The notes under the pieces: generated by a model
Seen by the model: the letters and a program-made list of their open reading frames with translations, nothing else
Databases searched by the model: none
What the model was told of the DNA's origin: nothing
Shown here: positions 1 through 7,436 of the stretch, piece by piece
How positions within the stretch are numbered: the stretch's first letter is position 1
How the letters are laid out: each line of letters begins with the position of its first letter
Assembly: GCA_026014465.1 (NCBI GenBank)
Contig: JAOZID010000010.1
Span: forward strand, 774,288 to 838,287
Direction: 5' to 3'
Length of the DNA stretch: 64,000 nt
Origin: Candidatus Bathyarchaeota archaeon
GTDB taxonomy: Archaea; Thermoproteota; Bathyarchaeia; Bathyarchaeales; Bathycorpusculaceae
Program-made: the position numbers and the translations under genes

Positions 1-1
1 C

Positions 2-499
2 ATGGGCGCATCTGACATAACCGAAGTTTACTCAAGAATCTACGCAGCCATAACCGAATCCCTACGAATGCTAGGCATCACAGCAGATTACAACCCCGGA
101 GACAAAAAGAACTGCCCCAACCTTATGGTTCAAGGCAAAAAAATCTCAGGCAGCGCCCAAGCAAACAAAGGCACCGTAGTTTTGCAGCACGGCACCTTAC
201 TTTTGGGCATTGATTTGCCGCGTATGTTCACGTTGCTTAGGGTTCCATGGGCGAACTCTTGCATGCAGGTCGTGGATGTGGCAAAAAGAAAAATCACCAG
301 CGTCGAACTCGAACTGGGACACAGAATCACGTACGACACCGCAGTTAGCGCCCTTATGCACGGCTTCAAAGTCGTCTTCAACATCTCACTCAAACAAGGC
401 GAACTAACCACACAAGAGAAACAGCTCGCACAAAAACTCTACAAAGAAAAATATCAAACAAAAGAATGGAACTATGACGCAAAAGCGCCCTCGATTTAG
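2..499 (+). CDS. lplA: Lipoate-protein ligase A family protein, C-terminal part (5' end outside window)
   Basis: Probable member of the biotin/lipoate A/B protein ligase family, which attaches lipoate or octanoate to carrier domains. The KKISGSAQ motif (around residues 46-53) contains the family lysine and is followed by a typical HGTLLLG strand. The C-terminal helix region (KLYKEKYQTKEWNY) is also family-like. The family is usually about 240-260 residues and only 165 are present, so the ATG at position 2 is probably internal and the true start lies before the window. The stop codon overlaps the stop of the convergent cysS gene by a few bases. Substrate (lipoate versus octanoate) cannot be decided here. 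Confidence 0.85.
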   Translation: MGASDITEVYSRIYAAITESLRMLGITADYNPGDKKNCPNLMVQGKKISGSAQANKGTVVLQHGTLLLGIDLPRMFTLLRVPWANSCMQVVDVAKRKITSVELELGHRITYDTAVSALMHGFKVVFNISLKQGELTTQEKQLAQKLYKEKYQTKEWNYDAKAPSI

Positions 500-1926
500 G
501 TTTTTTCGCGTTTCCACCGTATACCCTGCGCAGTATCTTCGATGGTTATGCCTAGGTCTTTGAGTTTGTCTCGTAGGGCGTCGGCGGTTTTCCAGTCTTT
601 GGCTTTGCGGGCTTCTTCACGCCGGCGGATTAGCTCTTCAACTTCCGCGGGCAGGGCTTCTTCTTTGGCGGGCTTGGGGATTACGCCCAGTACGCTGTCA
701 AAGTCGGAAAGTGTGTCTTGGATTTTTTGGGCGTCCTCTTTGTTTAGGGCGTTGGCGTCGAGCAGGTTGTTTACGTCGCGCACGAAATCAAACAGGGCAG
801 CTAATGCGATGCTGATGTTGAGGTCATCGTTTAGGGCGTTGCTAAATTCTGTTTGCACCTTCGCGATGAGTTCTGCAGTTTGAGGGTTTGCGGTGCCGTT
901 TGCATCTTGGAGGCGGCGTTGCAAGTTGGCGAGGCGTTCGATGGCGCCTTTGGCTGCGTCTAAGCCTTCAAAGGTGAAGTTGAATTGCTGTCGGTAATGC
1001 GTGCTCAAGAGCAAGTAGCGAAGAGCTATGGGGTCGATGTTTTTTTGGAGGAGGTCGCGTAGGGTGTAGTAGTTGCCGTAGCTTTTGGACATTTTTTTGC
1101 CCTCCACAAGCAGGTGGTCGTTGTGCATCCAGTAATGAACGAAGGGTTTGCCTGTGGCGGCTTCGCTTTGGGCGATTTCGTTTTCGTGATGCGGGAACAT
1201 GTTGTCGATGCCTCCGCAGTGAATATCAAAGGTTTCGCCTAGGTACTTCATGCTCATGGCGCTGCATTCAAGATGCCATCCTGGTCTGCCTTTGCCGATT
1301 TCGGTTTCCCAGCAGACATCGCCGTCTTGGGGGGTGTAGGCTTTCCACAACGCGAAGTCTTGGGCTTCTTCTTTGGCGTATTCATCTTGTTTGACGCGCG
1401 CGCCAGTTTTGAGTTCAGCTTTTTTTATGTGGCTAAGTTTGCCGTAGCGGGGGAACTTGTTTATGGCAAAATAGATACTGCCGTCTTCGCCGTGGTAGGC
1501 AACGCCGTTTTCGAGCAGGATTTTGATGATGTTGACCATTTCGGGTATGTGGTCGGTTGCACGGGGGTAAACGGTGGCGGGTTTGATGTTTAAGGTCTTG
1601 ATGTCCTCGAAAAACGCGTCTACGTAGAAGTCTGTGTACTGTCTCAGGGGCTTTTGCTGGGCTTGGCTGCCTTTGATGGTTTTGTCGTCTATGTCAGTTA
1701 TGTTCATGACATGGGTAACTTGGAAGCCCTGATGCTCCAGCCAACGCTTCAGTAAATCTTCAAAGAGAAAAGCACGGAAATTACCGATGTGCGCGTAATC
1801 GTAAACGGTAGGTCCACACGTGTAAAGACCAACTTTGCCTGATTCTACAGGAGTGAAAACTTCTTTTTTACGGGTAAGAGTGTTAAATATATGCAAAGAA
1901 GAGGACGCAGCTACTGTGGCGTTCAT
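496..1926 (-). CDS. cysS: Cysteinyl-tRNA synthetase
   Basis: Class I aminoacyl-tRNA synthetase that charges tRNA-Cys in the cytoplasm. The protein has 476 residues, a normal length. The N-terminal YTCGPTVYDYAHIGN carries the zinc-ligand Cys and the HIGH-type signature (HIGN). GGIDNMFPHHENEIAQSEA supplies further zinc-site residues and KMSKSYGN is the KMSKS loop. The C-terminal DALR-like helical region ends at the stop. It converges on the lipoate ligase gene with overlapping stop codons. The presence of CysRS argues against sole reliance on the SepRS/SepCysS route. Confidence 0.97.
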   Translation of the reverse strand: MNATVAASSSLHIFNTLTRKKEVFTPVESGKVGLYTCGPTVYDYAHIGNFRAFLFEDLLKRWLEHQGFQVTHVMNITDIDDKTIKGSQAQQKPLRQYTDFYVDAFFEDIKTLNIKPATVYPRATDHIPEMVNIIKILLENGVAYHGEDGSIYFAINKFPRYGKLSHIKKAELKTGARVKQDEYAKEEAQDFALWKAYTPQDGDVCWETEIGKGRPGWHLECSAMSMKYLGETFDIHCGGIDNMFPHHENEIAQSEAATGKPFVHYWMHNDHLLVEGKKMSKSYGNYYTLRDLLQKNIDPIALRYLLLSTHYRQQFNFTFEGLDAAKGAIERLANLQRRLQDANGTANPQTAELIAKVQTEFSNALNDDLNISIALAALFDFVRDVNNLLDANALNKEDAQKIQDTLSDFDSVLGVIPKPAKEEALPAEVEELIRRREEARKAKDWKTADALRDKLKDLGITIEDTAQGIRWKREKT

Positions 1927-2011
1927 AAATTGTCCCAGTGAACAATACTACCAAAAAACAGATTTAAGCATTCCAGTAAAAAAACACAAAACACCCCACC
2001 AAACCCAAAAA

Positions 2012-2057
2012 CAGCAGCAAACCAACACAAACAACAGCAGCAAACCAACACAAACAA
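2012..2057. repeat. Perfect 2 x 23-bp tandem repeat
   Basis: The unit begins CAGCAGCAAACC and is present twice back to back with no mismatch (2012-2034 and 2035-2057), followed by a partial third start. It is A/C rich and lies upstream of cysS (which reads away on the minus strand). Its role is unknown; simple slippage is the most economical explanation. Confidence 0.85.
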
Positions 2058-2065
2058 CAACGCAG

Positions 2066-2130
2066 AAGTAGACCCCCTCCCCCTATCCTTTCTGCATACA
2101 ATTAAAATTTGGAACCTAATAGGTTGGTTT
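2066..2130 (-). repeat. Dispersed ~60-bp element, copy A
   Basis: Read on the minus strand it contains CCAACCTATTAGG, then TTTTAATTGTATGCAGAAAG, then a G-rich tract (GGGGGAGGGGGTCTAC). The same order of blocks recurs at 38188-38250 and 53106-53165 on the plus strand. Copy A has a 3-base insertion (ATA) in the G tract. The G-rich 3' edge and location between genes suggest the end of a mobile element or a MITE-like sequence, but no transposase remains nearby. Confidence 0.7.
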
Positions 2131-2473
2131 GAACTGGTGGGCTTGGCGGTAAAAGAGCAGGAATAAGGCATGGGATAGGGTGTTGTTGGTTGTGTGTTTC
2201 AAAAGGTAGGTGTTTGGCGTTTCATAGCGGTTAAGTTGGGCGTGGCTTTGAAAAATGTTTTTGGGGAATGGGGACATGTGTTGCCGCGTCTTTCTTAACG
2301 CCTGAACCGCCAAACTGTGCACTTTTGATGGCTTCAGGACACAAGTATTATAGTGGATGGAAGAGCTTATAATAATTTGTGATTACTCAATGCAACAACA
2401 AATCATATAAAAGGAACTGTGGTCGAATTTGCGCTGTTTTGCAAGTTTTTTGGTCTTGTTAGCATCATAGTTT

Positions 2474-2546
2474 GGTAGTACATGGTTTGTGCAGTACTGG
2501 CTTGCAGTAAGAAAGCTTATATTTCCTACCTGTTGTACGGTAGTAC
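2474..2546 (+). promoter_or_regulatory. Promoter and probable operator of vapBC
   Basis: A TATA-like box (GCTTATATTTCC, 2515-2526) lies about 35 bases before the vapB start. It is flanked by two copies of GGTAGTAC (2474-2481 and 2539-2546), and a palindrome CAGTACTG lies at 2492-2499. Repeats bracketing the TATA box fit autoregulation by an AbrB-fold antitoxin or antitoxin-toxin complex, as is known for vapBC operons. Confidence 0.5.
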
Positions 2547-2557
2547 TGTGAGCGCGT

Positions 2558-2788
2558 ATGGAAAACGAAGTCACAGTCACCCGCAAAGGACAAACAACCA
2601 TCCCCATCAAACTCCGCGAAAAATACAACATCGAAGAAGGCACCCGCCTCCAAGTCGTCGACACCCAAGAAGGCATACTCCTAAAACCCAAAGCCTCAAC
2701 GTTGGACCTAGCAGGTTCAGGCGCCAAATACGCATCGCCCGAAGAAATGAAAAAACTGCTTGAGAGACTCAGGGACCTAGATGCCTAA
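2558..2788 (+). CDS. vapB: AbrB/MazE-type antitoxin
   Basis: Small DNA-binding antitoxin of 76 residues. The N-terminal swapped-hairpin AbrB domain is clear (VTVTRKGQTTIPIKLREKY, then GILLKPK at about residues 41-47). The C-terminal acidic helix (EEMKKLLERLRDLDA) is the expected toxin-binding tail. It overlaps the downstream PIN toxin by 8 bases, a typical antitoxin-first arrangement implying translational coupling. Confidence 0.9.
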   Translation: MENEVTVTRKGQTTIPIKLREKYNIEEGTRLQVVDTQEGILLKPKASTLDLAGSGAKYASPEEMKKLLERLRDLDA

Positions 2789-3173
2789 ACCCAAAACAGT
2801 CTACGACACCCGATTCTTCTTAGAACACTACTACAGCCAAGAAGACACCACGCTGCAAAAAACCCGCCAAGCAATACGACAAGTCAAAGAACGCTTCACC
2901 TCCACAATCGTCCTACACGAAATCTACTACCTCACCCTAACCCAAGAAGGCCAAGAAACCGCCGCCTTAAGAGCAAACCTGCTAGAAAAAGACTTCAAAA
3001 TCATAAAAGTCACCACCGAAATCGCCAAAAACAGCGCCCACCTACGCCACAAATACAAAATGAACCTCCCAGAAAGCATAATCGCAGCAACCGCCCAAAC
3101 ACTCAACGCCACATGCCTCTCCGACGACCCCCACCTCAAAACCATAAACGAAATCCAAACCACATGGATCTAA
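2781..3173 (+). CDS. vapC: PIN-domain ribonuclease toxin
   Basis: Probable VapC-type metal-dependent endoribonuclease of 130 residues. The first catalytic acidic residue is Asp9 in VYDTRFFLEHY. LHEIYYL gives the second acidic position near residue 44, and LPESIIAATA plus CLSDDPHL supply the later acids of the PIN site. It overlaps the antitoxin gene. The cellular RNA target cannot be inferred. It could also act as a maintenance module next to the dispersed element at 2066-2130. Confidence 0.9.
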   Translation: MPKPKTVYDTRFFLEHYYSQEDTTLQKTRQAIRQVKERFTSTIVLHEIYYLTLTQEGQETAALRANLLEKDFKIIKVTTEIAKNSAHLRHKYKMNLPESIIAATAQTLNATCLSDDPHLKTINEIQTTWI

Positions 3174-3262
3174 CCAACACGCCCACAACATCGAAGCACC
3201 GCAAGGCAAGATGTGTCCACAAGTTTTTTCAACTGCAACTGCCATCTTTCTGGCGTATCTAA

Positions 3263-4495
3263 ATGGCAAAGGATGAGTTTGTTGCGGATTTTCCTTCTGA
3301 AATTGTAGCGGAAGGTAAAGTACGGATTTTGGCACCCAAGTTGGAGGCGTATGGGGTTTGCCCGTCGGATTACGCTCCTAGCCGTGCGCCTGTGTTTTAC
3401 AATCCTGTTATGGAGTTTAACCGCGACGTGACGTTGCTGGCGTTTCAGGTGTATCAGCGCATGGTTGACCGTGAAATTAGCGTTTGTGACCCTTTGACTG
3501 GAACAGGAATACGGGGCATACGTTACGCCGCCGAGATGCAGGGCATCAAAAACGTGGTCGTAGGCGATATTAATCCGCGCAGCGCCAAACTCGCAGAGTA
3601 CAACGTTGCCCTCAATGGTCTTGAAGAGGTGGTGAGCGTGGAGAATAAGGATGCTAATCGTCTTTTGTGTGAGCACAGCGCACCTAAGCAGCGTTTTGAC
3701 GTAGTAGATGTTGACCCGTTTGGAACGCCCGTGCCTCATTTGGACGCCGCGGTTCAGGCACTGCGCAACAAGGGCTTACTTGCCGCCACAGCTACGGATA
3801 TGGCGCCACTTTGTGGAGTTCACGCTAAAGCCTGCCTGCGCAAGTACGGAGGAAAACCCCTACGCACCGAGTACTGCCACGAACTCGCCCTACGCTTACT
3901 TGCAGGGAGCATAGCAACCGCCGCAGCCAAGCACGACATAGGCATACAGGTCCTGTTTAGCCACTGCAGCAACCACTACATACGAGCATACGCCCAAATC
4001 GGCTACGGCGCCCAAAAAGCAGACGCCAGCATCAAAAACCTTGGATACATCCTGCACTGCTTTAATTGCCTGCACCGAGAAACCGCCAAACACCTGTTTT
4101 CCACCACCAAGAAGTGCCCCGAATGCGGTGCCGACATGGAATACGCGGGACCGTTGTGGCTAGGAAAACTTGGCAGCAAAGAATTTGTGGAGTCCATGCA
4201 AACAGAGAACCAGCGGGCAGACTTTAAGAACAGCCGCAGAATCACCAAATTCTTAACGCTAATTCAGGGGGAAGCTGACGCTCCACCAACGTATTATTTG
4301 ATAGATAAGGTGGGTAAGAAGGGTAAGTTGCCTGCGCCTTCGGTTGCCGCGTTTTTTGAGGCTCTTAAGGAGGCGGGGGTTGAGGCGGTGTCTACGCATT
4401 TTGATACCAGAAGTGTGAAAACTTATGCTTCCGCCGCGACTATGCAGCAAATCCTACGGCAACTCACGCAGAAAACAAACCCGCAGAACCCGTAG
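3263..4495 (+). CDS. trm1: tRNA (guanine(26)-N(2))-dimethyltransferase Trm1
   Basis: SAM-dependent enzyme that methylates G26 at the base of the tRNA D-arm. It has 410 residues, typical of archaeal Trm1. Visible features are VRILAPKLEAYGVCPSDYAPSR-like N-terminal residues, the SAM motif DPLTGTGIRGIRYA, the catalytic DVDPFGTPVPHLDAA region, and a C-terminal zinc element (HCFNCLH and CPECGADM). The gene stands alone behind vapBC. Confidence 0.96.
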   Translation: MAKDEFVADFPSEIVAEGKVRILAPKLEAYGVCPSDYAPSRAPVFYNPVMEFNRDVTLLAFQVYQRMVDREISVCDPLTGTGIRGIRYAAEMQGIKNVVVGDINPRSAKLAEYNVALNGLEEVVSVENKDANRLLCEHSAPKQRFDVVDVDPFGTPVPHLDAAVQALRNKGLLAATATDMAPLCGVHAKACLRKYGGKPLRTEYCHELALRLLAGSIATAAAKHDIGIQVLFSHCSNHYIRAYAQIGYGAQKADASIKNLGYILHCFNCLHRETAKHLFSTTKKCPECGADMEYAGPLWLGKLGSKEFVESMQTENQRADFKNSRRITKFLTLIQGEADAPPTYYLIDKVGKKGKLPAPSVAAFFEALKEAGVEAVSTHFDTRSVKTYASAATMQQILRQLTQKTNPQNP

Positions 4496-4552
4496 ATGCG
4501 ATAAAAGTTTAAGAGCTAAAACGGTACGTACATACAAGCATAAGGAGTTCTT

Positions 4553-5374
4553 GTGAAGTTGACAGAGAAAATCGCTGTTTTAGGCGCGGGGATGATTGGC
4601 GGCGCCATAACTAAGGCTTTTCTGAAAGGCGGATGCAAAAGCAAAATTGCGGTTTCAGATTTTATGCCAGCAAAAGTTGCCGAGATGAAAGAGTTAGGTG
4701 TTGCTGCAACGTCGGATAATTGTGAAGCAGCCAAGGGAGCAGACGTTATATTCATTTGTGTAAAACCTGCTGATGTGCAAAAACTCCTCAAAGAAATAGC
4801 TAATGAGGTTAAGGGTAAAATTGTGGTTTCTTCAGCTGCGACGGTTCCGCTTTCTTATTTGAAGCAGACGTTGCCAACTGCCAAGTTTGTTCGGATGATG
4901 CCAAACCTTGCCATACTGGTGCAGGCTTCATACACCGCGTACTGCTGCGAAGCTGAAGTTACCGCGCAGGACAAAGAAACCGTCAAGGCGCTGCTGGATT
5001 TGATGGGTGTTAGCCAAGAAGTTGACGAGAAATACATGGACGCCATAACAGGGCTTAGCGGCAGCGGACCAGGCTACCTCTCGATAATCTTGGAGGCAGT
5101 TATGTACGGCGGGTTGAAGATGGGGTTGCCCAGAGACATAGCAATGTCGGCGGCGGCTCAAACCATGCTTGGAACAGGAAAACTCGTCTTGGGCTTACAA
5201 GAGCATCCAGCAAAAATCAGGGACATGATAACTACGCCTGGCGGAACAACCATAAACGCCATTTACGAGTTGGAAGGCAGCCAAGCACGCCAAGCACTCA
5301 TGAAAGCCGTAGAAGAAGCAACCAAAAAAAGCCAAGCCATACGCGAAAAAATCTTAAAAACCAAACAACCGTAG
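4553..5374 (+). CDS. proC: Pyrroline-5-carboxylate reductase
   Basis: NAD(P)H-dependent last step of proline synthesis. The GTG start at 4553 is chosen because AAGGAG (4541-4546) sits 6 bases upstream. The 273-residue protein has the Rossmann start (AVLGAGMIGGAITKAFLKGG), the central VRMMPNLAILVQ strand, and the C-terminal dimerisation helix with GLSGSGPGYLS and TTPGGTTINAIYELE. It is followed 21 bases later by a HAD phosphatase, probably in one operon. Confidence 0.95.
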   Translation: MKLTEKIAVLGAGMIGGAITKAFLKGGCKSKIAVSDFMPAKVAEMKELGVAATSDNCEAAKGADVIFICVKPADVQKLLKEIANEVKGKIVVSSAATVPLSYLKQTLPTAKFVRMMPNLAILVQASYTAYCCEAEVTAQDKETVKALLDLMGVSQEVDEKYMDAITGLSGSGPGYLSIILEAVMYGGLKMGLPRDIAMSAAAQTMLGTGKLVLGLQEHPAKIRDMITTPGGTTINAIYELEGSQARQALMKAVEEATKKSQAIREKILKTKQP

Positions 5375-5395
5375 CGCGGCAAGGAGAAACAAGAC

Positions 5396-6058
5396 GTGTT
5401 TGAAGCCGTTATTTTTGATTGGGACGGAACCCTAGTCGATACTACAGAGGTTATTTTGAAGTCGTTTCATCAAGCGCTTAGCCAAGTCGCCAAGGTAGAT
5501 GTAACCGACGAGTTTATCGAACGCCGCATCGGAGTTGGCGCTTCGGAAACCTTCAAAGATATCCTCAAAGACAAAAACGTGCCCTTCGACGCCGACGTGA
5601 TAAAGCGGATGATGGACGTCAAAATCAAAGTTGAAGTAGATTTGACGGGGGAGGTCGCGTTGCTTGCGGGTGTAAAAGAGCTTTTGGAGGCGTTGCAGGG
5701 TAAAGTGAAGGTGGCGTTGGCGTCCATGAATAACCGCCCCGTTATAGAGCACATGATAACGCAGCTAAAAGTCAAGGAGTTCTTCAGTGAAGTGTTAACT
5801 GGAGATGACGTAACCAAGTCAAAGCCTGACCCTGAAATTTTCTTAAAAGCCGCCGAAAAACTGGGAAGCAAACCAGAAAACTGTGTGGTGTTCGAGGATT
5901 CGATATTTGGCGTCAAAGCTGCAAAAGCCGCAAACATGGGCTGCATCGCAGTTACCACAGGAGCCTACCAAGCACAGGAACTAAAAAAGGCAAACCCAGA
6001 CATAATAACAGAATCACTAAAACAAAAAACCTCTCTTCTAGAGTTTATCCTCAAATAG
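5396..6058 (+). CDS. HAD-superfamily phosphatase (phosphoglycolate phosphatase-like)
   Basis: Haloacid dehalogenase family hydrolase of 220 residues, subfamily IA with a helical cap. Motif I is DWDGTLVDT (nucleophile Asp near residue 8), motif II SMNN, motif III lysine in KSKPDPEIF, and motif IV VFEDSIFGVKAA. The GTG start follows AAGGAG with suitable spacing. Substrate cannot be predicted; phosphoglycolate or a sugar phosphate is possible. It probably shares a transcript with proC. Confidence 0.9.
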   Translation: MFEAVIFDWDGTLVDTTEVILKSFHQALSQVAKVDVTDEFIERRIGVGASETFKDILKDKNVPFDADVIKRMMDVKIKVEVDLTGEVALLAGVKELLEALQGKVKVALASMNNRPVIEHMITQLKVKEFFSEVLTGDDVTKSKPDPEIFLKAAEKLGSKPENCVVFEDSIFGVKAAKAANMGCIAVTTGAYQAQELKKANPDIITESLKQKTSLLEFILK

Positions 6059-6454
6059 CTGGTTCCAGCAAAACAGCAGGACAAAACAAAGAAAACCGTA
6101 GGCAGTTTCAGGCGTAATTTAAGAAAACACCCACGAAATAAAAACCAAAGACACAAAGCATAAAGCATGTAGAGAAAAAGGCAAAAATGAATTTTTCACA
6201 AACAAATTTACGCAAAAGATAAAAGCATTCAAAACACAAAAAGAAAGACTTAAGAAGCAACATAAACAATCAAGCACACACAAACGTACACATAAAACAG
6301 CCATCAAGAGTGGCGTGCACAGCACTTTAAGTTCTCTGCCTTCCATCTCCCTTCTCCTTAAAGGTCCAGCTGGTGCACGCCGCACCCAATAACAAAAAGT
6401 TTTGCAGGTTACAGCGGCAAAGCAGCCCAGGTGTTGTGTTTGGAAGAAGAGAGG
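6059..6454. other. Convergent intergenic region holding a long hairpin
   Basis: About 395 bases between two convergent HAD phosphatase genes. The left part is A-rich on the plus strand. The right part holds the hairpin at 6310-6383. A minus-strand hydrophobic frame with ATG at 6344-6346 starts inside the hairpin loop, but its composition simply mirrors the A-rich strand, so I do not call it as a gene. Confidence 0.6.
6310..6383. ncRNA. Candidate structured RNA (long near-perfect hairpin)
   Basis: GGCGTGCAC (6312-6320) pairs perfectly with GTGCACGCC (6373-6381), extended outward by a T-G wobble and a G-C pair. Inside, AGC pairs with GCT and ACTTTAAG pairs with CTTAAAGGT apart from one bulge. 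The terminal loop is about 25 bases, pyrimidine-rich on plus and purine-rich on minus (AAGGAGAAGGGAG). That is roughly 20 base pairs in a gap with no gene. Strand and function are unknown; a small RNA, a bidirectional terminator or a decayed mobile-element end are all possible. Confidence 0.4.
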
Positions 6455-7144
6455 TTAGGTTGGGGAGGGCTTGTTTAGGTTATCGATGAGGAGGGGCAGG
6501 TCGGTTATGGAGGTGATTATGTAGTTTGCGCCGTTGCGGGTTAGCTGTTTTTGGGTTGCGACTCCAGTGGGGAATCCAACGGCTATGGCGTTTAGTTCTT
6601 TTGCGGCTTGCATGTCTTCGATACTGTCTCCTACGACGACAGCTTCGTTTGCCAAAACATCCATGGCGGTTAAGGCGGCTTTTAGGTGTTCAGCGTCGGG
6701 TTTGACTTGTACGGTTTTTTCTCGGGGTACAACAACGTCAAAGTAAGCGGCGAGTTTGAAGCGGGTTATCATGTAGTTGACGGCTTTTTGGCTGCTAAGA
6801 GTGCATATGGCGGTTTTTAGGTCTTTGTTTTTTAGGGTTTTTAAAGTGTCTAAGGCGCCGGGGAGTAAACTTGTTTGTTTGGCAGCATCTAACTCGTAGC
6901 TTTCGGCAATGCTTAACGCGCCCGCCACGGTTTTCTGTAAAGCCTCGGGGGTTTTGCCGCTGTTCTTTAAGAAAAGCTCGGTTTTCTTTAGCATCTCAAA
7001 AAGAGTATCGTTAACCGAAAGCAAAGAGTCGGGGACGGCTTTGCTGCGCAGGTACGCTCGAACGTCAGCACGCAACGCTTTGTAGTCCAAACTAAAAGCG
7101 ACAATTGTTCCGTCAAGATCAAATATTACTGCTTTTACTGCCAA
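6455..7144 (-). CDS. HAD-superfamily phosphatase
   Basis: A second HAD-IA hydrolase of 229 residues. Motif I is FDLDGTIVAFSLD, motif II falls in CTLSSQKA, motif III lysine in VKPDAEHLKAA, and motif IV in VVVGDSIEDMQAA. It is only distantly similar to the HAD protein at 5396-6058 and lies on the opposite strand. Substrate is unknown. The N-terminal cap region is helical as in phosphoglycolate phosphatases. Confidence 0.88.
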   Translation of the reverse strand: MAVKAVIFDLDGTIVAFSLDYKALRADVRAYLRSKAVPDSLLSVNDTLFEMLKKTELFLKNSGKTPEALQKTVAGALSIAESYELDAAKQTSLLPGALDTLKTLKNKDLKTAICTLSSQKAVNYMITRFKLAAYFDVVVPREKTVQVKPDAEHLKAALTAMDVLANEAVVVGDSIEDMQAAKELNAIAVGFPTGVATQKQLTRNGANYIITSITDLPLLIDNLNKPSPT

Positions 7145-7436
7145 GGCAAATTCACGCTCAAATGTTTAACACTTAAAGCGTGGCTAAAGCAGGGCAGAGA
7201 GGAAATATACCTTTTGGTAAAACAGAAAACAAGCCAAAACAACAAGCCATACCTAAACAAAGACATTTAGGAAAAAAGTGAGGTTTGGGAAAGCAGGGTT
7301 TGCTGAGGCTTTGGGAGAAAGAATAATAGGAGAAGAAACGAAACCCAACTTCGCCACTACAGACCAAAGCCTTTTCAGCCCCACATATGCCGTACAGTTC
7401 CCTAAAAAAGAAAAAGGGAAGAAAGTTATGTCGTGT

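Larger units (their letters stand above)
1927..2473. other. Non-coding stretch between cysS and vapBC
   Basis: About 550 bases without a convincing gene. It contains the 23-bp tandem repeat (2012-2057) and one copy of a dispersed element (2066-2130). A 68-codon minus-strand frame (2116-2322) runs into the dispersed element but shows no recognisable domain, so I do not call it. Confidence 0.6.

Noticed and set aside
2012-2057. Start of a CRISPR array
   Set aside because: The two 23-bp units are directly adjacent with no spacer, and there are no cas genes in the window.
2116-2322. 68-codon minus-strand frame ending in ...PTY at dispersed copy A
   Set aside because: No domain, no ribosome binding site, and composition like spacer DNA. 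The similar PTY-stop in copy C is only due to the shared repeat sequence.
6119-6346. Hydrophobic Cys/Leu/Phe-rich frame starting in the hairpin loop
   Set aside because: The plus strand is A-rich, which makes any minus frame rich in Phe/Leu/Cys; no recognisable topology. The SD-like sequence may be chance.
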